Assembly (NCBI RefSeq): GCF_036898095.1 | Contig: NC_090744.1 | Location: 99,524,240 to 99,588,239 of the forward strand | DNA: 64,000 bases | Source of the DNA: Palaemon carinicauda | Taxonomy: Eukaryota; Arthropoda; Malacostraca; Decapoda; Palaemonidae | Reading direction: 5' to 3' | Made by a program: the position numbers and the translations under genes | Shown: positions 20,858 through 32,800 of the stretch, piece after piece | How positions within the stretch are numbered: the stretch's first letter is position 1 | Layout: the number at the start of each line of letters is the position of its first letter | The notes under the pieces: model-generated | The model's database searches: none | What the model was told of the DNA's origin: nothing | What the model saw: the letters and a program-made list of their open reading frames with translations, nothing else

Positions 20858-23800
20858 CTGAAATAAGTAAATGTCAACATTCAATTGTTTTTAGGTAAAA
20901 TAAAATTATAAAAGTTTTCCAAAAGAGCTGTCATATGCCTCAACTCTTGTTACATAATATGTTATTTTCATTAGTAAAATAAATTTTTGAATATACTTAC
21001 CCGATAATCATGTAGCTGTCAACTCCGTTGCCCGACAGAATTCTACGGAAGGGATACGCCAGCGATCGCTATACAAGAGGGGGGTGTACTCACAAGCGCC
21101 ACCTGTGGCCAGGTACTGCAGTACTTCTTGTTGACACCACTTCAATTTTTCCTCGGTCCACTGGTTCTATGGGGAGGAAGGGTGGGTCAATTAAATCATG
21201 ATTATCGGGTAAGTATATTCAAAAATTTATTTTACTAATGAAAATAACATTTTTCAATATTAAACTTACCCGATAATCATGTAGCTGATTCACACCCAGG
21301 GAGGTGGGTGAAAACCAGTGTACATGTATATCAAGAAGCTAAGTATCCCGTATTTCATATTATCAGTTATTCAAAATAACAATGAAATTACAAGTACCTG
21401 GTAAGGAAGTCGACTTGAGCCATTACTCTGCCTTAAATAAGTTCGTCTTCCTTACTGAGCGCAGCGTTCCTCTTAGGAGGCTGAACAACTCTAAGGTGCT
21501 GAAGTATCAAGGGCTGCAACCCATACTAAAGGACCTCATCACAACCTTTAACCTCGGCGCTTCTCAAGAAAGAATTGACCACCCGCCAAATCAACAAGGA
21601 TGTGGAAGGCTTCTTAGCCGACCGTACAACCCATAAAAAGTATTCAAGAGAAAGGTTAAAAGGTTATGGGATTATGGGAATGTAGTGGCTGAGCCCTCGC
21701 CTACTACTGCATTCGTTGCTACGAATGGTCCCAGGGTGTAGCAGTACTCGTAAAGAGACTGGACATCTTTGAGATAGAATGATGCAAACACTGACTTGCT
21801 TCTCCAATAGGTTGCATCCATAACACTCTGCAGAGAATGGCTCTGTTTGAAGGCCACTGAAGTAGCCACAGCTCTCACTTCATGTGTCCTTACCTTCAGC
21901 AAAGCAAGGTCTTCTTCCTTCAGATGAGAATGTGCTTCTCTAATCAGAAGCCTGAATAGTAAGAAACTGAGTTCTTAGAACTTGGAAAAGAAGGTTTCTT
22001 GATAGCACACCATAAGGCTTCTGATTGTCCTCGTAAAGGTTAAGACCTTTTTAGATAGTACCTAAGAGCTCTAACTGGGCAAAGTACTCCCTCCAGTTCA
22101 TTCCCCACCAAGTTGGACAGGCTTGGGATCTCGAACGACTTAGGCCAAGGACGTGAAGGAAGTTCGTTTAGCAAAAACCGAGCTGCAAGGAACATGTAGC
22201 CGTTTCAGATGTGAAAACAATGATCCTGCTGAAGGTGTGGATCTCACTTACTCTTTTAGCTGTTGTCAAGCACACGAGGAAAAGAGTTTTTAATGTGAGG
22301 TCCTAAAAAGAGGCTGATTGGAGAGGTTCAAATCTTGATGACATAAGGAACCTTAGGACCACGTCTAGATTCCAGCCTGGAGTGGACAACCGACGTTCCT
22401 TTGAGGTCTCAAAAGACCTAGGGAGGTCCTGTAGATCTTTGTTGGTGGAAAGATCCAAGCCTCTGTGGCGGAAAACCGCTGCCAACATACTTCTGTAACC
22501 CTTGATCGTAGGAGCTGAAAGGGATCTTACTTTCCTTAGATATAACAGGAAGTCAGCAATCTGGGTTACAGTGGTACTGGTTGAGGAAACTGCATTGGTC
22601 TTGTACCAGCTACGGAAGACTTCCCCTTGAGACTGATAGATTCTGAGAGTGGATGTTCTCCTTGCTTTGGCAATCGCTCTGGCTGCCTCCTTCGAAAAGC
22701 CCCTAGCTCTTGAGAGTCTTTCGAAAGTCTGAAGGCAGTCAGACGAAGAGCGTGGAGGTTTGGGTGTACCTTCTTTACGTGAGGTAGACGTAGAAGGTTC
22801 ACTCCTAGAGGAAGAGTCCTGGGAATGTCGACCAGCCATTGCAGTACCTCTAAGAACCATTCTCTCGCGGGCCAGAGCGGAGCCAACCAACGTCAGCCGT
22901 GTCCCTTTGCGAGAGGAGAACTTCTGAAGTACCCTGTTGACAATCTTGAACGGCGGGAATGCATACAGGTCGAGATGGAACCAATCCAGCAGAAAAGCAT
23001 CCACGTGAACTGCTGCTGGGTCTGGAATCGGAGAACAATACAACAGGAGTCTCTAGGTTATCGAGGTAGCGAACAGATCTATGGTTGGCTGACCCCACAG
23101 GGCCCAAAGTCTGCTGCAAACATTCTTGTGAAGGGTCCACTCTGTGGGGATGACCTGACCCTTCCGGCTGAGGTGATCTGCCATGACATTCATACCGCCC
23201 TGAATGAACCTCGTTACCAGCGTGAGCTTTCGATCTTTAGACCAGATGAGGAGGTCCCTTGCGATCTAGAACAACTTCACGAAAGAGTCCCTCCCTGCTT
23301 GAAGATGTAAGCCAGGGCTGTGGTGTTGTCAGAGTCCACCTCCACCACTTTGTTAAGCTGGAGGGACTTGAAGTTTATCAAGGCCAGAAGAACCGCCAAC
23401 AACTCCTTGCAATTGATGTGAAGTGTCCTTTGTTCCTGATTCCATGTTCCCGAGCATTCCTGTCCGTCCAAAGTCGCACCCCAGCCCGTGTCTGATGCGT
23501 CCGAGAGGAGAAGGCGGTCGGGTTTCTGAACAGCCAAAGATAGACTTCCTTGAGAAGAAAGCTGTTCTTACACCACGCGAGAGAAGACCTCCTCTCTTCG
23601 GAAACAGGAACTGAGACCGTCTCTAGCGTCATGTCCTTTATCCAGTGAGCAGCTAGATGATACTGAAGGGGGGGAGGTGGAGTCTCCCTAACACGATGAA
23701 CAGGGCCAGCGATGAAAGTGTCCCTGTTAGACTCATCCACTACCTGACTGAGCATCGGTTCCTTCTCAGCATGCTCTGGATGCATTCTAGGGCTTGGAAG

Positions 23801-26800
23801 ATCCTTGGGGCCGACGGAAAAGCCCGAAAAGCTCGACTCTGAAGATCCATACCCAGGGAGACAATGGTCTGGGATGGGACGAGCTGAGACTCCTCAAAAT
23901 TGACCAGGAGGCCCAGTTCCTTGGTCAGATCCATAGTCCATCTGAGAATCTCCAGACAGCGACGACTTGTGGGAGCTCTTAAAAGCCAGTCGTCTGACGG
24001 AGCCGGACACAAGATCATGGTACTGCTGCACAGTCTGTGAACTGTCAACCATGGGGAAGCGAGGAAGTACAGTGACAACCCGAAGCTGTCTAGACTGTCT
24101 GGGTCGTACAGACAACTCCTTATCGGGTTGCTGAGGTTGCCGCACTGCGTCACAAGAAGTCACTTCTGCTGGTTGTTGAACGTCTTCCCAGTGACACACT
24201 GACTCCGTAAACAAAAAAAATCCTCTAACAAGGACTAAGCTTGGACTGCATGTCTTGCAACACAGCTCAAGGTCTATGGGAGCAGGTGTGGTAACAGACG
24301 GGGTTAGCGACTGAAGTGGAACCATTACCTTCCCTGGGAGCATGTTATGCTTAAAGAAAAGTCCATAGGCGGCTACGCAGCTAAAGGCTCCTCTCCAAAT
24401 GACAGAGTCCTCAAGGGAATATCAGAAGGAGGGAGAAAAGCACTTTCTCATCTACAGGGACCATATCCGAGAAAAGCTAAGTTCTCTCAGTGAGGGTTTC
24501 ACTGGTGCAAAAGCAGCAGACTAGAAGGCAACGTTATGAAACTGCTTGACAGTCTAGTGAGTTGGCAACAACCAAAGATGTGTGACTGAGAAGCATGCGG
24601 TAAGATATGCAGAGCATGTTGTATGCAGAGCATGCTGTATGCAGAGCATGCTGTATGCAGAGCATGCTGTATGTAGAGCATGCTGTAAGGTAAGCAGAGC
24701 GTGTTGCATGGCGTGTAACATTTCTCAGAAATTCCATGACCAGTGCTAGAGTGAGTAATATCGCATTACTGTCCATTGAAAGTGCACGTGCCGAGGGAAT
24801 TGATTTAGACTGTTTTGTTGATGAATTTGATAGCCGGCATGATAATCGTAGAATTAAGCTACACTAAATGTACTATAATCTACTTCACCTCAGGAAAGGG
24901 AAACTCGCCCTGTTGGCAACACTGCATACTTCATGCATGCTTGCATGGGGTTTAATATCAACATAATATTACCTTACATTCATAACTCATGATTCATTTG
25001 TTTAGAAGATATTTTTGCCATATTTTGCGATTTGTTAAAAATATATTGCAAGGAATACATATATATTTTTATATAAGTAATACAAATAACCTCCATTATC
25101 ATAATGTTTGTGTAGGCATACATGTATATGATTACAAATGCAAGTTATGAAAGTAATGAGGTGTTATTATTGTCATTGTTATTCCCAAGTTGAATGGGAA
25201 GAAGCTCAAGTTGAGGAAAAAAAAGGCAGATGCATGCGTTGAGGTGGCTGACTCATAGCATGAGGTTGCTGCCTCAAGAGTTGCGCTTGCTGTAAGGGTT
25301 GCGGATGCGCAGTAGCAGGTTCCTGAGGAACGAGTTAAGGTTCCTGAGGTGTGAGCTGCGAGAGTTGAGGTAGCGGCTGCGCTTGAGACTCTTGCCTTGA
25401 GGAGGGTTTAGGTCGCTGCAGCGAGTGCTGAGGTGGCTGCCTCATTGATGGAAGAGGTTGTCGTACCTCAAGAGATTGTTGCCTCGCTGGTGGAACCGCA
25501 AGCGGAAGCGGAGGAAGTAAGGCATAAGACTCCTGCTCCCATTGCTGAGGTTGCCTTAAGGAAGGTTAAGGTTGCTGTACAACGCTGGTAACTGGCAACT
25601 CAGAACGCGGTAAGGTAGCCTGAGGAACCTCAACTTCGTACGCCTGGCAGACTGGACTGCGGTGAGGCGGAGCTCTCGCAGGAGGAGGCGGAGGTTGCTG
25701 CACACCGCTGGTAACTGGCAACTCAGAACGCGGTAAGGTAGCCTGAGGAACCTCAACTTCGTACGCCTGGCAGACTGGACTGCGGAGAGGCGGAGCGTTC
25801 GCAGGAGGAGGTGTAACCTTCTCAGCCTGAAACTCACGCATTAAGACCGCAAGCTGCGACTGCATGGACTGCAGCAAAGTCGTCTTGGGATCAACAGACG
25901 ATAAGGTCTGTTGAGGCAAAGCCTTAATAGAAGATGAGGTCTGTTGAGGCATCGCCTTACCTCTCTTAGGAGGTGTGCAGTCACCTGATGACTGAGGAGA
26001 GTCAGAGCTAACCCAATGACTGCATCCGGGTTGTTGAACTCTAACTTCGTACGTCTGGCATAGGTCTGGACTTTACGTTTAAGAGGTCTTGAGACCTGAG
26101 ACCAGCGTTTTCTCCCCGAAATTTCTTCTGCAGACGAGCAAAATAAGGGCTCAATCGTCTGCGGGTGGGAGTGACGGTCTCTGTAAGACACGCCCGCAAC
26201 CACCGAGGATACTTCTGTGCGCCGATCAAGGCCTGCCGAACCCTTTTGCCCTTCGACATTGCTTCTCCCCTGGGCTTGGGAGCTTGCAAGAGGTCCCGGA
26301 CTGGGAGGACGACTGGCACGCACAGAAGTACCCTCACGCACAACACTGACACACTTTGCGCTAATCACTTATCACTTTTGATTTTCTGTTTGCACTTATT
26401 TCACTGAACTCGAAACTTTAAGTGGTTTGTACCTGAAACACGCAATTCTATCCTTCTTTAAAAGTTAGTAATTGCGAAAACAGAATTACAATGTAACAGA
26501 AAAATCTAATGAAAGATAAATAATTCAGTGGCTGGAAAGAGACTAAACACTAGATCAAATAAACTACGTTTAAAATCTCTCACCGCATAAAGCTTGAGAA
26601 CAAGAAAAAACTCTAGAAACGTTTACCTTCTTCCCCTAAAGAGACTAGGGAGAAGAGCAAAAACGATAACAACGTTACTCGCTTGAACGAAACGTTTATC
26701 CTCCTCTTTCTCCCTCCGTCTCTATCTCTCTCTCTCTCTCTCTCTCTTGACTTAGAACCTGAGAGAAGAGCCCAATCATATATATCGTTAAAACATATTA

Positions 26801-29800
26801 TTGTTAAAGGAAAATATTTCCCAAAATGAAAAGTTCCTTTATTAGAATTAAAACCATTAAGTTAAGAAAGAATGAACAAAACGCTAGACACGGTTACTCT
26901 TACTGCAACGTGACACCGTGAAAATTCTCTCTCTATCGTAACGATAGAGCGCAAGTTGAACGTTCTGAACGTCAACAACTGCAGAGACAAAACAAAACGT
27001 TAGTTCAACTTTGAAAACAGTACGAGACTATCAAAGAAATTCTTTCAAAAACATTAAAATAGCATAATATGTTAACAGGTAAAACCGAAATGACGGGCTC
27101 AATGTTAATTAACTTCGGTACCAAGAAAAGACCGCCTACTATTAGGAAAGGTCGAATATAAACAAATATAAAAATTAATTTTAATAAGTTTATAATAAAA
27201 GGAAGTTAATCGAAGAGGCCTATAAAAGGCGGAGAGATATAAAATAAATCTATAACTTTTGTTAAGCAAAATTAAGAAAGAGAGTCTATACTCTCTTAGA
27301 CACCAACACTTCCGTCTAAGGGAAGGGTCGGCCATTTAAAGGTGAAAGAGAGTTCATACTCTCTTCGTCACCATAATTAATCAAATTAATTCCAAAAGTT
27401 AGCTAAGCTAATAATAAAACTTCCTGAATAGCGAAAGCTGAAATCTTAGAGCAATACTTCACCAAAAACCGTGAACAAGACTCCAAAATTATAAGCGTAT
27501 CCATGAACGTCTTGCCGGAAGCACGACAGAGGAAAAATTGAAGTGGTGTCAACAAGAAGTACTGCAGTACCTGGCCACAGGTGGCGCTTGTGAGTACACC
27601 CCCCTCTTGTATAGCGATCGCTGGCGTATCCCTTCCGTAGAATTCTGTCGGGCAACGGAGTTGACAGCTACATGATTATCGGGTAAGTTTAATATTGAAA
27701 AATTTAAGATCTAAACATTTTCTTTATCATTTTTTTTTTCTTATGTAAACTACCACTCGACATCAATCAAAGCTCTACGCTATCAGTTTCTACCGGGGGA
27801 AAAAAAATGGACACTAATCACTACACAGTACTGAAGGTCATTAACATACAGTATACTGTACAGTTTTCAGACATTACTTTACAAAAGTATTGCATTTCAT
27901 GAGCTGGAGCAGGTTCTCTATTTTTAGGCTAAAAAAGATTTTGTGCTTTCAAAATATTCTAAAACTAGACTGAGAAGAGCTTTTAGCTTTGTTTAAACTA
28001 ATATTTTTAACTACTGCACAGGCAAAACCAGATTTTCTGATTACAAACAAAAGCTATGAAGTACCTTACCTACAGCACATATTTTGTTATCTCCCACCCA
28101 AACTCCTGTGTGAGGGGATGTGTTTGCCAAGACGCCTAGGGATCGGCAAGTTCGTATAACTGCTCTCTCTAACGCACAAACATACCTTTAAATAAAACAC
28201 TGATCATAGCAAACCTGTAGCAACTTCATTATACATTATGGTAGTACAGAAATATGCAAACACAAATACTGCCAGTAAGATTGTACATGATATTATCAGT
28301 GCTCATTTCAGCATGTTGTGATCTGGTAAAAGCGTTTGCCTTATGTAGAATACACTAAATGATTGTACAAATGTATCTTCAAGTGGTCTGTTTAAACTGT
28401 TTCTATCTTTTACTACTAAGAAAGAAATAATTACCTCTGCCAACGAAGTTGGAAGGTTATGTTTAAAGCCCTGTTCGAGTGTGTTTGTTCTGTCTAAACC
28501 CATCTTTATGAACAGCTTCCTGGTTACAATTTTAATTGTAGAGTAATGAGACTTGCAGGGACTAAGTGTTATGTAAAAAGCTGGAAATGATTAAATTTTG
28601 TAAGGTCAAGGTCAAGCAAAATGTCCAATTCACGTAATCAGCTAGGAGTTTGGACATCTTTTCACAGATACTTCAAGCTTGAGTGTATGAAAATCCGCTC
28701 CAATTAATCCATGTTAAGGTCAATGTCAAGCTCTACTGAGTGCCCCTCTAGTTTTACTTGTATGTAAAGGACAAAACAAAAAATCAGAAAGAATCGTTCT
28801 TCACAATCATTTTTGTGTATGGTACAGCTCAAAGACCCTTGAAGTATATCTCATGAAACACCATCTACATCCCACATTAACTTTTAAAACAAGGTAAAAT
28901 TTAGCAAAATGCCAAAAACAAGACAAATGTTAGCATTATGAGTTGAATTTTCAGATGAACATTACAGTACATTACTGTAATACATTTATGCAGGACGACA
29001 AAGGATAAAATTGCTAATACAGTACACTTGTTGCATTCAAGAAATCAGTACTATATTATAACAGTTTTATAGAATGTCAGAAAAATTAATGACCTACAAA
29101 CTTACAAGTCATTTTTGCACTATATGCTGCAATATCTCTATTATATCTTATGACACATACAAAATCTAATACCCTGTATATGGATTAAACATATTGCACT
29201 ATCCTTACCACTCATACTATATCTAATATTTATATCTTATGGCACATACAAAAGCTAACATATAACATATTGCATTAGCCTTACCACTTAATACCAGGCT
29301 GAAATGAGGCCAAGTGTAAGATTGGATAGGCAACCATCTGACCGGGTCCGTGAAAAGTAATTAGGCCTCCACGGTTAGTACGGTAAAAGTCGGCTCCAAG
29401 AGATCGTAGGTGTGCTTCCTCTTCATGTGAATACACATCACGAATACCAGTTGTATACACTGTTAATAGAAAATACATTAATGTTGAACATAGACAGACC
29501 AGTTTCTCTCTGTGATTACAGAAAAGAGATGGGCATAAAACATTCCTAAAATAAAATGAAAAATTTGACTGAATACCAGGGCGCTATTGATAATAACAGA
29601 AAAATTTGGAATAAACAACTACCTTAAAAATCGTGCATCTTTGATCAAACAGTTGTTAAACATTTTCAAACAAAACTAGGAAATATACAGTATGAGCAAT
29701 TTTTATGTTTAAAACAGTTTCAGCTTGTTAGACCATTCCTATTTTCATAATGACAAGTATAACACTTCGAAGATTGTTGAAAGTTACAGTACTATACAGT

Positions 29801-32800
29801 ATACCAAATTGTCTTAGGTTCTAATGACAGAAAAATGTTATTTTCATTAGTAAAATAAATTTTTGAATATACTTACCCGATAATCATGTAGCTGTCAACT
29901 CCGTTGCCCGACAGAATTCTACGGAAGGGATACGCCAGCGATCGCTATACAAGAGGGGGGTGTACTCACAAGCGCCACCTGTGGCCAGGTACTGCAGTAC
30001 TTCTTGTTGACACCACTTCAATTTTTCCTCGGTCCACTGGTTCTATGGGGAGGAAGGGTGGGTCAATTAAATCATGATTATCGGGTAAGTATATTCAAAA
30101 ATTTATTTTACTAATGAAAATAACATTTTTCAATATTAAACTTACCCGATAATCATGTAGCTGATTCACACCCAGGGAGGTGGGTGAAAACCAGTGTACA
30201 TGTATATCAAGAAGCTAAGTATCCCGTATTTCATATTATCAGTTATTCAAAATAACAATGAAATTACAAGTACCTGGTAAGGAAGTCGACTTGAGCCATT
30301 ACTCTGCCTTAAATAAGTTCGTCTTCCTTACTGAGCGCAGCGTTCCTCTTAGGAGGCTGAACAACTCTAAGGTGCTGAAGTATCAAGGGCTGCAACCCAT
30401 ACTAAAGGACCTCATCACAACCTTTAACCTCGGCGCTTCTCAAGAAAGAATTGACCACCCGCCAAATCAACAAGGATGTGGAAGGCTTCTTAGCCGACCG
30501 TACAACCCATAAAAAGTATTCAAGAGAAAGGTTAAAAGGTTATGGGATTATGGGAATGTAGTGGCTGAGCCCTCGCCTACTACTGCATTCGTTGCTACGA
30601 ATGGTCCCAGGGTGTAGCAGTACTCGTAAAGAGACTGGACATCTTTGAGATAGAATGATGCGAACACTGACTTGCTTCTCCAATAGGTTGCATCCATAAC
30701 ACTCTGCAGAGAATGGCTCTGTTTGAAGGCCACTGAAGTAGCCACAGCTCCCACTTCATGTGTCCTTACCTTCAGCAAAGCAAGGTCTTCCTCCTTCAGA
30801 TGAGAATGTGCTTCCCTAATCAGAAGCCTGAATAGTAAGAAACTGAGTTCTTAGAACTTGGAAAAGAAGGTTTCTTGATAGCACACCATAAGGCTTCTGA
30901 TTGTCCTCGTAAAGGTTAAGACCTTTTTAGATAGTACCTAAGAGCTCTAACTGGGCAAAGTACTCTCTCCAGTTCATTCCCCACCAAGTTGGACAGGCTT
31001 GGGATCTCGAACGACTTAGGCCAAGGACGTGAAGGAAGCTCGTTTAGCAAAAACCGAGCTGCAAGGAACATGTAGCCGTTTCAGATGTGAAAACAATGAT
31101 CCTGCTGAAGGCGTGGATCTCACTTACTCTTTTAGCTGTTGTCAAGCACACGAGGAAAAGAGTTTTTAATGTGAGGTCCTAAAAAGAGGCTGATTGGAGA
31201 GGTTCAAATCTTGATGACATAAGGAACCTTAGGACCACGTCTAGATTCCAGCCTGGAGTGGACAACCGACGTTCCTTTGAGGTCTCAAAAGACCTAGGGA
31301 GGTCCTGTAGATCTTTGTTGGTGGAAAGATCCAAGCCTCTGTGGCGGAAAACCGCTGCCAACATACTTCTGTAACCCTTGATCGTAGGAGCTGAAAGGGA
31401 TCTTACTTTCCTTAGATATAACAGGAAGTCAGCAATCTGGGTTACAGTGGTACTGGTTGAGGAAACTGCATTGGTCTTGTACCAGCTACGGAAGACTTCC
31501 CCTTGAGACTGATAGATTCTGAGAGTGGATGTTCTCCTTGCTTTGGCAATCGCTCTGGCTGCCTCCTTAGAAAAGCCCCTAGCTCTTGAGAGTCTTTCGA
31601 AAGTCTGAAGGCAGTCAGACGAAGAGCGTGGAGGTTTGGGTGTACCTTCTTTACGTGAGGTAGACGTAGAAGGTTCACTCCTAGAGGAAGAGTCCTGGGA
31701 ATGTCGACCAGCCATTGCAGTACCTCTAAGAACCATTCTCTCGCGGGCCAGAGCGGAGCCAACCAACGTCAGCCGTGTCCCTTTGCAAGAGGAGAACTTC
31801 TGAAGTAACCTGTTGACAATCTTGAACGGCGGGAATGCATACAGGTCGAGATGGAACCAATCCAGCAGAAAAGCATCCACGTGAACTGCTGCTGGGTCTG
31901 GAATCGGAGAACAATACAACAGGAGTCTCTAGGTTATCGAGGTAGCGAACAGATCTATGGTTGGCTGACCCCACAGGGCCCAAAGTCTGCTGCAAACATT
32001 CTTGTGAAGGGTCCACTCTGTGGGGATGACCTGACCCTTCCGGCTGAGGTGATCTGCCATGACATTCATACCGCCCTGAATGAACCTCGTTACCAGCGTG
32101 AGCTTTCGATCTTTAGACCAGATGAGGAGGTCCCTTGCGATCTAGAACAACTTCACGAAAGAGTCCCTCCCTGCTTGAAGATGTAAGCCAGGGCTGTGGT
32201 GTTGTCAGAGTCCACCTCCACCACTTTGTTAAGCTGGAGGGACTTGAAGTTTATCAAGGCCAGAAGAACCGCCAACAACTCCTTGCAATTGATGTGAAGT
32301 GTCCTTTGCTCCTGATTCCATGTTCCCGAGCATTCCTGTCCGTCCAAAGTCGCACCCCAGCCCGTGTCTGATGCGTCCGAGAGGAGACGGCGGTCGGGTT
32401 TCTGAACAGCCAAAGGTAGACTTCCTTGAGAAGAAAGCTGTTCTTACACCACGCGAGAGAAGACCTCCTCTCTTCGGAAACAGGAACTGAGACCGTCTCT
32501 AGCGTCATGTCCTTTATCCAGTGAGCAGCTAGATGATACTGAAGGGGGGGAGGTGGAGTCTCCCTAACACGATGAACAGGGCCAGCGATGAAAGTGTCCC
32601 TGTTAGACTCATCCACTACCTGACTGAGCATCGGTTCCTTCTCAGCATGCTCTGGATGCATTCTAGGGCTTGGAAGATCCTTGGGGCCGACGGAAAAGCC
32701 CGAAAAGCTCGACTCTGAAGATCCATACCCAGGGAGACAATGGTCTGGGATGGGACGAGCTGAGACTCCTCAAAATTGACCAGGAGGCCCAGTTCCTTGG

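Larger units (their letters stand above)
23995..26368 (-). pseudogene. DIRS A gag remnants (mosaic, gag region present twice)
   Basis: 25200-26368 on the minus strand carries gag segments ([19 protein letters not shown]; then [17 protein letters not shown]). 23995-24343 carries an overlapping gag region again ([15 protein letters not shown]; then [13 protein letters not shown]; then [17 protein letters not shown]). In element C these form one continuous gag. About 0.9 kb of unrelated, partly AT-rich DNA lies between them. A therefore looks like a recombinant of two DIRS lineages or a duplication product. No complete frame survives. Confidence 0.75.
20961..27703 (-). mobile_element. DIRS element A, inside LIPT2 intron 3
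   Basis: Bounded on the left by GTTATTTTCATTAGT (20961) and on the right by AATATTGAAAAAT (27703), the tips predicted by its internal complementary region (21197-21287). Inverted terminal repeats of 160 bp (20995-21154 and 27529-27688) appear identical. Minus-strand order: leader, broken mosaic gag, RT/RNase H lacking its N-terminal half, tyrosine recombinase. There is no target duplication, as expected for recombinase-mediated insertion. The sense strand matches LIPT2. Without it the intron would be about 470 bp. Nearly identical to element B but with different flanks. Confidence 0.92.

Noticed and set aside
24607..24686. Regular short repeat considered as a CRISPR array
   Set aside because: Units are directly adjacent with no spacers, and it lies inside a eukaryotic retroelement.
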